DNA of 15,340 bases from JAGOTP01 sp964359565 (lineage in GTDB: Bacteria > Patescibacteriota > Patescibacteriia > 2-12-FULL-60-25): contig CAYHTN010000032.1 of NCBI GenBank assembly GCA_964359565.1, forward strand, positions 1-15,340, in the 5' to 3' direction. Below the pieces are notes generated by a model. It did not search any database and had not been told where the DNA came from. It saw only the letters and a program-made list of their open reading frames with translations. Positions 1-6,369 of the stretch are shown piece after piece. The translations under genes were made by a program, and so were the position numbers. The stretch's first letter is position 1; the number at the start of each line of letters is the position of its first letter.

Positions 1-384
1 ACATTCAATCTCCGCGGTATAGGCGAGATCAGTAGGGAGACCATTCAGGAGAAATATTTTTTTATTGTTTACATAGGCTTGCCCCATTTCAATGAGGGCA
101 TTTCCACCGATATAGTTTTTGATGCCTTTTTTCTCGCCGTTCACGAACAGGGTCGCATCGCTATCAAGAATATTTTGGTAGTGTACTTTCAAATAGTTCT
201 GCTCACGCTTGATTGCGGCATGCTCTCCATGAGCAGCGCGTTTAATACGGTCATCGCATTCGCCACGAACATACGCATCATAATCAGGATGGATCCAACC
301 ATCGTAACCAAGGGCACGGAGCTCATCACGAGCGCGAACCATGTCATGCATGAAGGTCGTACTTCCTAAGACATAGATTCTCAT
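1..384 (-). CDS. Nucleoside 2-deoxyribosyltransferase-like protein (3' end cut by window)
   Basis: The reading frame runs from an ATG at 384 leftward off the window with no stop, giving 128 residues; the C-terminus is missing. It opens with a beta-strand and small-residue turn (MRIYVLGSTTF). Residues 67-115 hold a block of the form HYQNILDSDATLFVN, then KGIKNYIGGNALIEMG and KKIFLLNG. From memory this block marks a family common in CPR bacteria and archaea, usually annotated as nucleoside 2-deoxyribosyltransferase-like: a Rossmann-type fold in which the NYIGGN..IEMG part carries the acidic active-site residue. The substrate cannot be told, and many members have no proven activity. A weak promoter (TTGTCG, 17 bases, TACCAT) may lie just upstream, with its -35 inside the preceding terminator. 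No Shine-Dalgarno sequence is seen. I am confident of the gene and fairly confident of the family. Confidence 0.8.
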   Translation of the reverse strand, partial: MRIYVLGSTTFMHDMVRARDELRALGYDGWIHPDYDAYVRGECDDRIKRAAHGEHAAIKREQNYLKVHYQNILDSDATLFVNGEKKGIKNYIGGNALIEMGQAYVNNKKIFLLNGLPTDLAYTAEIEC

Positions 385-413
385 AGGATTGAAAGCATGG
401 TAGCTCAACGATG

Positions 414-454
414 GGAAAACGACAAAGCCAACCGATGAGGATTGGTTTTGTCGT
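414..454 (-). terminator. Intrinsic terminator after the small unknown gene
   Basis: A 13-bp stem (419-431 with 442-454, one G.U pair) closes a 10-base loop. Read on the minus strand it is followed by TTTT then CCC. It lies between the stop of the 498-827 gene and the start of the next minus-strand gene, so it separates the two transcripts. Confidence 0.7.
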
Positions 455-497
455 GAAGCATCTAGTTGAAGTTTACAATAATCGATTCTCGGCAAGC

Positions 498-827
498 CTA
501 ATGATTACGTGGTGACAGATCCTCTGCCGCTTTGTAAATAGCATTTGCAATCATTTCTACTCTTCCCTTGGTCAGAGGTTTCTCCGATGCACCAAACGCA
601 GCACAGTGTTCTAATGAGCGCAATAGCTCTACCAGAGCTTCGACGATTGCGGGTTGATCGTCGGACCGTTGCATGAGCTCTAAGACGATCGTTTGAAAAC
701 GAATCGCTTGTGGTTGAGCGATCCCTTTCGCCAGTTCGCTCGCGTGCGCGGCGCTCAAGTCTCTTCTAGCGGCAAGTCTCGCTAGTCGTTCTTGAGGGCT
801 AAGCTGTGGAGGTGTTGTTTCAGACAT
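498..827 (-). CDS. Small hypothetical protein, helical
   Basis: 109 residues on the minus strand, ending in TAG and followed by a good terminator, which supports a real transcription unit. I do not recognise the family. The N-terminus (residues 5-30) is rich in Ala, Arg and Leu and looks like an amphipathic helix. Residues 40-75 read as two more helices (QTIVLELMQR, PAIVEALVELLRSLEHC), and residues 84-105 as a fourth. There is no signal peptide, no membrane segment and no obvious metal or nucleotide motif; a single Cys sits near residue 75. It is most likely a small cytosolic all-alpha protein. The gene is divergent from the alkyltransferase gene, with a 165-base gap. No convincing Shine-Dalgarno sequence is seen before the ATG. 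It could be spurious, but no competing frame on the other strand looks coding. Confidence 0.55.
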   Translation of the reverse strand: MSETTPPQLSPQERLARLAARRDLSAAHASELAKGIAQPQAIRFQTIVLELMQRSDDQPAIVEALVELLRSLEHCAAFGASEKPLTKGRVEMIANAIYKAAEDLSPRNH

Positions 828-992
828 ATATGTGTAATCGATGACAATGATGGAGCAATCATACAGGCCGGTGACTGCTTTGAGAAGGATGGTTGCTAGT
901 AGGTATAGATCATTCTTATAGACCTTTTTATGAACGTATCAACAGAACCATAATCTCTAGGCACCATGATCCAGTTGTGATAAGAAACTTTT

Positions 993-1526
993 ATGTTGCT
1001 GTATCTCATGACGACACCAACGCCGGTTGGAGATTTTCATTTAATCTCAGAACATGTGACCGAACGAAGATCAGAGGATCTTGTTTACGCTTCTGGTTTT
1101 GGTTCTCTTTCAGATCTTCTCACGCGACTTCCGCAAGCACTTCGTTTCGGTGTGTTTGAGAAAGAACAGTCGACGCATCCGTATGGTGCATTGGCAGAAG
1201 CTTATTTTCGAGGAGACAAACACGCGCTTGAGCAGATACCTGTAAAACAAGACGGGACAGAATTCTACCAGCGAGTTTGGAAAGCAATGAGCGCTGTTCC
1301 CTATGGCCAGACCGCTTCTTATAAAGATCTCGCGCAAGCCGTGGGAAGCCCAAACGCCGTTCGTGCCGTGGGCACGACCTGTGGGCGCAATCGACTGGCG
1401 TTACTTGTGCCATGTCATCGCGTCATCCGCACGGACGGTAGCCGAGGAAAATATTTATATGGGGATACAATCAAGAACTATTTGTTAGATCTTGAGCAGA
1501 GGATGGCGCAGCCACGTGGACCATAA
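993..1526 (+). CDS. ogt: Methylated-DNA--[protein]-cysteine S-methyltransferase
   Basis: Suicide repair enzyme that moves the alkyl group from O6-alkylguanine (or O4-alkylthymine) in DNA onto its own cysteine. The 177 residues hold an N-terminal ribonuclease-like half (about 5-85) and the winged-helix DNA-binding half (about 88-170). The active site PCHRV is at 140-144 with acceptor Cys141 and His142. Glu168 is placed to complete the Cys-His-Glu relay. Tyr110 (TASYKDLA) and Arg124 (AVRAVG) match the base-flipping Tyr and Arg-finger positions of the family, and Asn133 matches the hinge Asn. There is no Ada-type zinc domain, so it is of the Ogt/MGMT class. An ATG at 1008 is an alternative start; I keep 993 because LLYLMTTPTPVG fits the usual N-terminus of the family. 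No Shine-Dalgarno is seen for either start. It converges on tRNA-Ser(UGA). Confidence 0.92.
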   Translation: MLLYLMTTPTPVGDFHLISEHVTERRSEDLVYASGFGSLSDLLTRLPQALRFGVFEKEQSTHPYGALAEAYFRGDKHALEQIPVKQDGTEFYQRVWKAMSAVPYGQTASYKDLAQAVGSPNAVRAVGTTCGRNRLALLVPCHRVIRTDGSRGKYLYGDTIKNYLLDLEQRMAQPRGP

Positions 1527-1527
1527 C

Positions 1528-1555
1528 GAAAAAACCAGCATATATATGCATGGTC
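1528..1555 (-). terminator. Intrinsic terminator of tRNA-Ser(UGA)
   Basis: Read on the minus strand, ACCA-(T)-GCAT closes on ATGC-TGGT around an ATAT loop and is followed by six Ts (complement of 1529-1534). It lies 7 bases past the tRNA CCA end and abuts the stop of the convergent alkyltransferase gene. Confidence 0.75.
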
Positions 1556-1561
1556 TTTACG

Positions 1562-1651
1562 TGGCGGAGAGGGAGAGATTCGAACTCTCGGTACGGTTTC
1601 CCGTACGACGGATTTCAAGTCCGTTGCTTTAGACCACTCAGCCACCTCTCC
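1562..1651 (-). tRNA. tRNA-Ser (anticodon UGA)
   Basis: A 90-nt class II tRNA. The acceptor stem GGAGAGG pairs with CCTCTCC, with discriminator G and an encoded CCA. The anticodon stem ACGGA/TCCGT encloses loop CTTGAAA (anticodon TGA, reading UCN serine codons). There is a long variable arm, GTACGG-GAAA-CCGTAC, as expected for tRNA-Ser. The T-arm is GAGAG-TTCGAAT-CTCTC. Confidence 0.97.
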
Positions 1652-1739
1652 TGCTCGGCTTATCTCCCTTCGCTTCAGGCGTTGAGCGTTGCTTCACGTC
1701 TTGCGCTTCGGGAGATGCCTGCGCTTACTCGCTTTGCTC
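1652..1739 (-). other. Structured 5' flank of tRNA-Ser(UGA)
   Basis: This region holds no credible ORF. It contains the inverted pair ATCTCCC (1662-1668) / GGGAGAT (1710-1716), with an inner AGCG/CGCT pairing. A competing pair CAGGC (1676-1680) / GCCTG (1717-1721) crosses the first. On the minus strand, GAAGCG or GAAGC recurs several times. It may be a transcribed tRNA leader or a degenerate intergenic repeat. A TATACG-like -10 lies just upstream on the minus strand (near 1739-1744). Confidence 0.35.
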
Positions 1740-1836
1740 GTATAAACAAGGAAGGGTAGTAAGGCGTCGTCAGGATAGGCGATTTTTTGGGCCTTGTCGA
1801 GTTCATAATAGGGATTTCTTGGGAAGAATCGCGGTA

Positions 1837-1865
1837 TTGCTCCGTCAATTGGACTTTGCTAAGAT
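1837..1865 (+). promoter_or_regulatory. Likely promoter of tRNA-Ser(GCU)
   Basis: TTGCTC (1837-1842), a 17-base spacer, then TAAGAT (1860-1865), with TG one base before the -10 (extended -10). The start point would be near 1872, giving a leader of about 34 bases before the tRNA. Confidence 0.4.
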
Positions 1866-1905
1866 GCCGGCACCTTCGGTTTGAATAGAACTGTAGGTAC
1901 ATCGT

Positions 1906-1998
1906 GGAGAGGTGCCCGAGAGGCTGAAGGGAACGGTTTGCTAAACCGTCAAACGTCTTAAAAACGTTTCGAGGGTTCGAATCCCTCCCTCTCCGCCA
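1906..1998 (+). tRNA. tRNA-Ser (anticodon GCU)
   Basis: A 93-nt class II tRNA. The acceptor stem GGAGAGG pairs with CCTCTCC, with discriminator G and an encoded CCA (1996-1998). The anticodon arm ACGGT-TTGCTAA-ACCGT gives anticodon GCT (AGC/AGU serine codons). The long variable arm pairs AAACGT with ACGTTT. The T-arm is GAGGG-TTCGAAT-CCCTC. It shares its acceptor stem with the neighbouring tRNA-Ser(UGA). Confidence 0.97.
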
Positions 1999-2002
1999 TG
2001 TG

Positions 2003-2032
2003 AAACCGTGCAAAGAAGAGCACGGTTTTGCT
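2003..2032 (+). terminator. Intrinsic terminator of tRNA-Ser(GCU)
   Basis: A perfect 9-bp stem, AAACCGTGC (2003-2011) / GCACGGTTT (2020-2028), with an 8-base loop. It runs into TTTTGCTG and starts 4 bases after the CCA end. Confidence 0.75.
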
Positions 2033-2080
2033 GTCTTTAGCAAAGAATCGCTGTTTCTAATACGTACCCTCTAAAATAAT

Positions 2081-2110
2081 ATTTTATGTTAGTTGACAAT
2101 CGGTTGCCAA
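2081..2110 (-). promoter_or_regulatory. Possible minus-strand promoter in the tRNA-lysW gap
   Basis: On the minus strand, TTGGCA (complement of 2105-2110), an 18-base spacer, then TAAAAT (complement of 2081-2086). No gene lies downstream before the tRNA-Ser(GCU) terminator hairpin, so it would make a short or antisense RNA. The area is AT-rich and this may be chance. Apart from a small hairpin ACCCG-GAGA-CGGGT at 2149-2162 I see nothing else between 2033 and 2251. Confidence 0.25.
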
Positions 2111-2251
2111 TAATTTCCTTCAGCTGATCTTTTTAGACGCACAAACGCACCCGGAGACGGGTCTCTTTTATTACCCAAAACATCATTGTCATCATACGCA
2201 TTGGCGCTCGGACTTGATTCATGCCTTAGCCAAGGAACCCACAATTATTCA

Positions 2252-2281
2252 TTGACGCGTGATTATTTCTCTCGTTATACT
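2252..2281 (+). promoter_or_regulatory. Promoter of the lysW operon, giving a leaderless mRNA
   Basis: TTGACG (2252-2257), an 18-base spacer, TATACT (2276-2281). Only 8 bases separate the -10 from the lysW ATG at 2290, so transcription should begin at or within a base or two of the start codon. No Shine-Dalgarno is present or possible. Both hexamers are close to the sigma-70 consensus. Confidence 0.7.
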
Positions 2282-2289
2282 CCTGCGAT

Positions 2290-2472
2290 ATGACTATTCC
2301 TTCCGGTGAATGCCCGGTCTGTGCGGGCGCGGTAACGCTTCAGGCGGATACGCAGGCAACAGAAGTCGTGACCTGTACCGAATGTAAGACCAAGCTTGTC
2401 GTCGATGCCTTCAATGGTGGAATCGCGACCCTGACACAGGCGCCAGCTGTGGAAGAGGACTGGGGTGAGTAA
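2290..2472 (+). CDS. lysW: LysW amino-group carrier protein
   Basis: A 60-residue acidic carrier protein. The gamma-carboxyl of its C-terminal glutamate protects the alpha-amino group of alpha-aminoadipate (lysine route) or glutamate (arginine/ornithine route) and carries the intermediate through LysX, LysZ, LysY and LysJ. Two Cys pairs, CPVC (Cys8, Cys11) and CTEC (Cys29, Cys32), form the zinc-ribbon site. The protein ends in EDWGE (56-60), the conserved tail that gets modified; the end is intact. Length is normal for the family. It is the first gene of the operon, 44 bases before lysX. Its promoter places the mRNA 5' end essentially at the ATG, so it is probably translated as a leaderless message. 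No upstream homocitrate-route genes are in the window, so the end product (lysine or ornithine/arginine) is not settled by gene content. Confidence 0.96.
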   Translation: MTIPSGECPVCAGAVTLQADTQATEVVTCTECKTKLVVDAFNGGIATLTQAPAVEEDWGE

Positions 2473-2516
2473 CCTCAGTTTTCCTTATTTCATCGGACGT
2501 ATCTGTTTTCCTTTCT

Positions 2517-3371
2517 ATGTTTACCCTAGGAATTTTACATACCACCATTCGTGCGGATGAGAAGCTCCTCATTGCGGCTGCCGAACAAAAGGGCGTTACG
2601 GTAAAGCTTGTGGACGTTCGTACCGAAATTCTTCATCCCGCGACCTACAAACCAGACTTTGATATTGCGTTGGAACGCTGTGTCTCAACCGTCAAAGGGA
2701 CGTACGCGACCCACTTTTTAGAAGCGATGGGAATCACGGTCGTGAATGGTTCAGCGATCGCTTCGGTATGTGAAGATAAGTTTCTTACTTCTCTCGCGCT
2801 TGAGCGTGCGGGTGTTCCGACTCCCGCTTTTGCCCTTGTTTTTGGTCCCGAAGAAGCGAAACAGGCGATTGAGCGTTTAGGAGGATTCCCCGTCGTCATC
2901 AAGCCAAATCTAGGTTCTTGGGGGCGTTTACTTGCGAAAATCAATGACATGGATGCGCTCGAAGCGATTATCGAGCACAAAGATGTGTTGGGTTCACCAG
3001 AGCATAAGGCGATCTATCTTCAGGCGTATGTGAATAAACCGGGTCGCGACATTCGTCTCTTTGTGATTGATGGTCTGGCGATTTGCGCGATTTATCGCAC
3101 CTCTCCTCATTGGATTACGAATACGGCGAGAGGAGGACAGGCGACGAATTGTCCTCTCACGCCTGAACTCATGAAAATTGCGAAGGCAGCATCAGACGCT
3201 GTCGGTGGAGGGATCCTCGCTCTCGACGTCTTTGAAGCGGCAAATGGCTATAGCATCAACGAGATCAATCACACCATGGAATTCAAGAACTCCGAAGCGC
3301 CAACGGGTGTGAGTATCTCTGGAGCGATGATCGATTACTGTATCAAGAAATATAACGAAAAGAAGTCATGA
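2517..3371 (+). CDS. lysX: LysX, LysW-aminoadipate (or -glutamate) ligase
   Basis: ATP-grasp ligase that joins alpha-aminoadipate or glutamate to the gamma-carboxyl of the LysW C-terminal Glu, via an acyl-phosphate. The 284 residues are full length for the family. ATP-grasp landmarks are CEDK (85-88), the lysine strand PVVIKP with the following glycine/Trp loop NLGSWGR (125-137), GRDIRLFVI (176-184), the substrate-side loop WITNTARGGQ (199-208), and the metal-binding acidic residues in LALDVFE (234-240) and NEINHTMEFKN (248-258). From memory NHTMEFKN resembles Thermus LysX more than archaeal ArgX, which leans toward aminoadipate and lysine; this is tentative. The gap to lysW is 44 bases without a clear Shine-Dalgarno. 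Its TGA stop overlaps the lysY start (ATGA), implying translational coupling. Confidence 0.95.
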   Translation: MFTLGILHTTIRADEKLLIAAAEQKGVTVKLVDVRTEILHPATYKPDFDIALERCVSTVKGTYATHFLEAMGITVVNGSAIASVCEDKFLTSLALERAGVPTPAFALVFGPEEAKQAIERLGGFPVVIKPNLGSWGRLLAKINDMDALEAIIEHKDVLGSPEHKAIYLQAYVNKPGRDIRLFVIDGLAICAIYRTSPHWITNTARGGQATNCPLTPELMKIAKAASDAVGGGILALDVFEAANGYSINEINHTMEFKNSEAPTGVSISGAMIDYCIKKYNEKKS

Positions 3372-4396
3372 TCACCGTCTCAATTATTGGCGGATCAGGG
3401 TATGCGGGCGGGGAGCTTCTCCGGATTTTGCTTGAACATCCTGAAGTAACGATCAAACAAGTGACGTCCCGTCAATTTGCGGGACAGCCTATTTCGGTTG
3501 CGCATCCAAACCTGCGGAAGGTGACCTCGCTCCTCTTTATCGCCCCTGATCAGCTGGAGCCGTGTGATCTTCTGATTATCGGTCTCCCGAATGGAATTTC
3601 GATGGGGCAGATGACCGCGTTCCAAAAGATTGCGCCAAAAATTATTGATCTTGGAGCAGATTTTCGTTTGCATGAGCAAGAAACCTTTGAAAAATGGTAT
3701 CACAAGCCACATGCACTCCCTGAGCTCTTGCCGCAATTTATCTACGGCATTGCTGAGCTCCATCGTGAAGAGATTAAAACCGCTTCCTACGTCGCTTGTG
3801 CGGGTTGTGAGGCGACGGTCTCTACGCTTGCGCTCTATCCACTGCATAAACATAACTTGATTCAGTCGCAGGTTATTATTGATGCCAAGATGAGCAGCTC
3901 TCAAGCGGGCATGACATCTTCGCTTTCTTCACATCATCCAGAACGTTCAGGCGTTGTCCGTTCCTACATGCCGACGGGTCATCGTCATACGGCTGAAATT
4001 GAGCAAGAACTCCCGGGTCTGCAGGTCGGCATCTCTGCGACGGCGATCGATATGGTGCGTGGATTGCTTGTCACCATTCATGCCATCCCTCGTGAAGGAG
4101 TGACCGAAAAAGATATCTGGAAAGCGTATCGACAAACCTACGGGACCGAGCCGTTTATCCGCATTGTCAAAGAAAATACGGGCATTTATCGCTATCCCGA
4201 ACCGAAGATTCTTCAAGGGACGAACTATTGTGATATCGGTTTTGAAATGGACAAACATACCAATCGTCTGGTGGTGATTGGGGCGATTGATAACCTCGTG
4301 AAAGGAACAGCGGGTCAAGCGATTCAAGCTATGAATCTTATGTTTGGCTTTGAAGAAACGATAGGACTTCGTTTTCCAGGGCTACATCCTATTTAA
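3368..4396 (+). CDS. lysY: LysY, LysW-aminoadipyl (or -glutamyl) phosphate reductase
   Basis: ArgC-family NADPH-dependent reductase that turns the LysW-bound acyl-phosphate made by LysZ into the semialdehyde. The 342 residues begin with the dinucleotide-binding turn GGSGYAGGEL (8-17). The acyl-enzyme cysteine is Cys147 in VACAGCEAT; family members usually have a PGC triplet here, so AGC is a small variant. The catalytic histidine lies in GHRHTAEIEQEL (204-215), where ArgC proteins have an HxHxxEI segment. DNLVKGTAGQAIQAMNLMFG (308-327) is the conserved C-terminal nucleotide-site motif. It overlaps lysX by 4 bases and is followed by lysZ after one base, so the operon order mirrors the pathway. 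Whether it uses the aminoadipyl or glutamyl form cannot be read from the sequence alone. Confidence 0.95.
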   Translation: MITVSIIGGSGYAGGELLRILLEHPEVTIKQVTSRQFAGQPISVAHPNLRKVTSLLFIAPDQLEPCDLLIIGLPNGISMGQMTAFQKIAPKIIDLGADFRLHEQETFEKWYHKPHALPELLPQFIYGIAELHREEIKTASYVACAGCEATVSTLALYPLHKHNLIQSQVIIDAKMSSSQAGMTSSLSSHHPERSGVVRSYMPTGHRHTAEIEQELPGLQVGISATAIDMVRGLLVTIHAIPREGVTEKDIWKAYRQTYGTEPFIRIVKENTGIYRYPEPKILQGTNYCDIGFEMDKHTNRLVVIGAIDNLVKGTAGQAIQAMNLMFGFEETIGLRFPGLHPI

Positions 4397-4397
4397 T

Positions 4398-5201
4398 ATG
4401 TATCTGCTCAAGATTGGAGGAGGGAAGGGGATTGATCTCAACGCCATCTGTGAAGATGTTGCATCTCTCATTGCGCGCGGTGAAAAAATCGTCATCGTGC
4501 ATGGTGCGAGCGCGACAAGAGATGAGCTGGCGACACGGTTAGGAATCCCAACGAAAACCATGACCTCCCCGTCCGGAGTCACGAGCGTATATACCGACGA
4601 AGCAGCGATGGATGTTTTTCTGATGGCCTACGCCGGTCTTTTGAATAAGAAAATTGTTGCGTGTTTGCAGAAGCATGGCGTGAATGCAGTTGGTCTTTCG
4701 GGTATCGATGGCCGACTTTGGGAGGCAAAGAAAAAAGAAGCGGTCTATGCCGTCGAAGGTGAAAAAACACGCCTCATCAAAGATAATCTGACGGGCAAAG
4801 TCCAGCGGGTGAATGCAGACCTTCTCCATCTACTCGTTAATCAAGGCTATGTTCCGGTGATCTGCCCTCCGGCGCTGAGTCTAGAACGAGAGATGGTGAA
4901 CACCGATAATGATTTCGCGACGGCGATTATGGCTGAAGCTCTCGGTATCAAAGAAATGATCGTCCTTTTTGAAGCCCCGGGTATGTTACGAGATGTAAAA
5001 GATCCGACCAGTATTATCTCAGAGATCAAAAAAGAATCGCTTGAAGAATTTCTTCCCTTTGCCATGGGACGGATGAAAAAAAAGTTATTGGGAACGCAGA
5101 ACGCGTTTGAACGCGGTATCCAAAAAATGTATTGGGGCGATGGACGAATCGAGCATCCGCTTGAATCGGCTTTAGCGGGGAAAGGAACGGTACTCTCTTA
5201 A
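4398..5201 (+). CDS. lysZ: LysZ, LysW-aminoadipate (or -glutamate) kinase
   Basis: Amino-acid kinase family enzyme (related to ArgB) that phosphorylates the side-chain carboxyl of the LysW-bound substrate, in the step before LysY. The 267 residues show KIGGG (5-9) for phosphate binding, VHGASA (34-39) in the usual HGGG-like glycine loop, GLSGIDG (99-105), NTDNDFATAIMA (168-179) as the nucleotide/metal segment, and GRMKKKLLG (224-232) carrying the conserved Lys near the C-terminus. HGASA in place of HGGG is typical of LysZ-type rather than ArgB-type kinases. It starts one base after the lysY stop with no Shine-Dalgarno, so translation is presumably coupled, and ends 3 bases before lysJ. Confidence 0.95.
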   Translation: MYLLKIGGGKGIDLNAICEDVASLIARGEKIVIVHGASATRDELATRLGIPTKTMTSPSGVTSVYTDEAAMDVFLMAYAGLLNKKIVACLQKHGVNAVGLSGIDGRLWEAKKKEAVYAVEGEKTRLIKDNLTGKVQRVNADLLHLLVNQGYVPVICPPALSLEREMVNTDNDFATAIMAEALGIKEMIVLFEAPGMLRDVKDPTSIISEIKKESLEEFLPFAMGRMKKKLLGTQNAFERGIQKMYWGDGRIEHPLESALAGKGTVLS

Positions 5202-5204
5202 CGT

Positions 5205-6368
5205 ATGGATTATCAAGCATTACAACAGGCACGAACAGCGAATACGTATGTGCAACGTGGCCTTACCCTCGTTCGTGGGGAAGGAGCCTTTTTGTATAGC
5301 GACGCAGGGGATCGATATCTCGACCTCATGAGTAACTATGGCGTGAATATTTTTGGGTACGGTCACCCTGTCATCACCGAGGCACTCGTGACTCAAATAA
5401 AGGCGCTGACGACGCTTCATAGTAGTTTTACGAATGATAAACGGGCGGAAGCTTCTCACGAGCTTGTGAAACGTTGCGGTCCAACGTTCTCTCAAGCGTA
5501 CTGGTCCAATTCAGGAGCGGAAGCGATCGAAGCGGCACTCAAGTTTGCGGTTCTGAAGACCAACAAAAAGCGATTTATCGTCTGCGATCATGGCTATCAC
5601 GGCAAAACCTTAGGGGCTTTATCGGCGACAGCAGGGGAGAAATATAAAAAGTCATTCGAACCTCTCTTATGGGAGTTCGTAACCGTTCCTTTTAATGATC
5701 CGACAGCGTTAGAACGAGCGATGACCGATGAGACCGCCGCGTTTATCGTTGAACCTATTCAAGGCGAGGGCGGGATCTCCGTTCCTGCATCAACCTATTT
5801 ACAAGAAGTCCGTCGTCTTTGTGACGCGAAGCAGGTCTTGCTCATTATTGATGAAATTCAAACGGGCGTTGGCAGAACAGGAACGTTTCTTGCGAGTCAA
5901 AAGACAGGCGTTTCGGCAGACATTGTTTGTTTAGGAAAGGGACTGGCTGGAGGTATTCCTGTAGGTGCGACCGTCTTTACGGAGGCAGTGGCCGCGTCAA
6001 TTCCAAAGCATATTCATACTTCTACCTTTGGGGGGAATCCACTCGCGTGTGCAGGAACGCTAGCGACGCTTCATCTTCTTGATGAGACGCAGCTCGCTCA
6101 TGTCAGGGCTATTGGTCAGATCTTTCGGGATCGTCTCAAGGCCCTTCCGGCTCCGTTGATTTCGGAAGTGCGCGGAGAAGGTCTTATGATTGGGCTCGTT
6201 CTCAAAGAGAAGCGCAATCAACTTTTGAAGCTTTTGCAAGATCATCGCGTGCTTGTCATCCCTGCGGGCGAAAATGTCGTACGATTACTCCCTCCATTCG
6301 TCGTGACAGAAGCAGAAATTGATCTTGCGATTGAGGCATTTCAACAGGCACTCGTCTCTCTATCCTAG
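5205..6368 (+). CDS. lysJ: LysJ, LysW-gamma-lysine/ornithine aminotransferase
   Basis: Class III (acetylornithine-type) PLP aminotransferase that moves an amino group, normally from glutamate, onto the LysW-bound semialdehyde, giving LysW-gamma-lysine or -ornithine. It has 387 residues, normal length. SNSGAEAIEAALK (101-113) is the PLP-phosphate region. IIDEIQTGVGRTG (214-226) holds Asp216, which contacts the pyridine nitrogen. CLGKGLAGG (242-250) holds Lys245, the Schiff-base lysine. HTSTFGGNPLACAG (271-284) is the family signature. It follows lysZ by 3 bases and is followed after one base by the amidotransferase-like gene. After this step only release from LysW remains; the usual enzyme for that, LysK, is not found in the window. 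Confidence 0.95.
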   Translation: MDYQALQQARTANTYVQRGLTLVRGEGAFLYSDAGDRYLDLMSNYGVNIFGYGHPVITEALVTQIKALTTLHSSFTNDKRAEASHELVKRCGPTFSQAYWSNSGAEAIEAALKFAVLKTNKKRFIVCDHGYHGKTLGALSATAGEKYKKSFEPLLWEFVTVPFNDPTALERAMTDETAAFIVEPIQGEGGISVPASTYLQEVRRLCDAKQVLLIIDEIQTGVGRTGTFLASQKTGVSADIVCLGKGLAGGIPVGATVFTEAVAASIPKHIHTSTFGGNPLACAGTLATLHLLDETQLAHVRAIGQIFRDRLKALPAPLISEVRGEGLMIGLVLKEKRNQLLKLLQDHRVLVIPAGENVVRLLPPFVVTEAEIDLAIEAFQQALVSLS

Positions 6369-6369
6369 T

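Noticed and set aside
79..369. 96-codon plus-strand frame
   Set aside because: It lies opposite the deoxyribosyltransferase-like gene, whose protein shows family motifs; the plus frame shows none.
893..1159. 88-codon plus-strand frame
   Set aside because: It starts at TTG and overlaps the first part of the alkyltransferase gene in another frame; low-complexity Ser/Arg/Phe end with no motif.
1675..2043. 122-codon minus-strand frame and the 69-codon plus-strand frame at 1550-1759
   Set aside because: Both run through the tRNA-Ser genes; the peptide TWRRGRDSN is the well-known false translation of tRNA-Ser/Leu sequence.
6319..6369. Longer N-terminus for the amidotransferase-like protein
   Set aside because: It would overlap lysJ and bury the Cys that must be N-terminal for catalysis; the ATG at 6370 gives Met-Cys.
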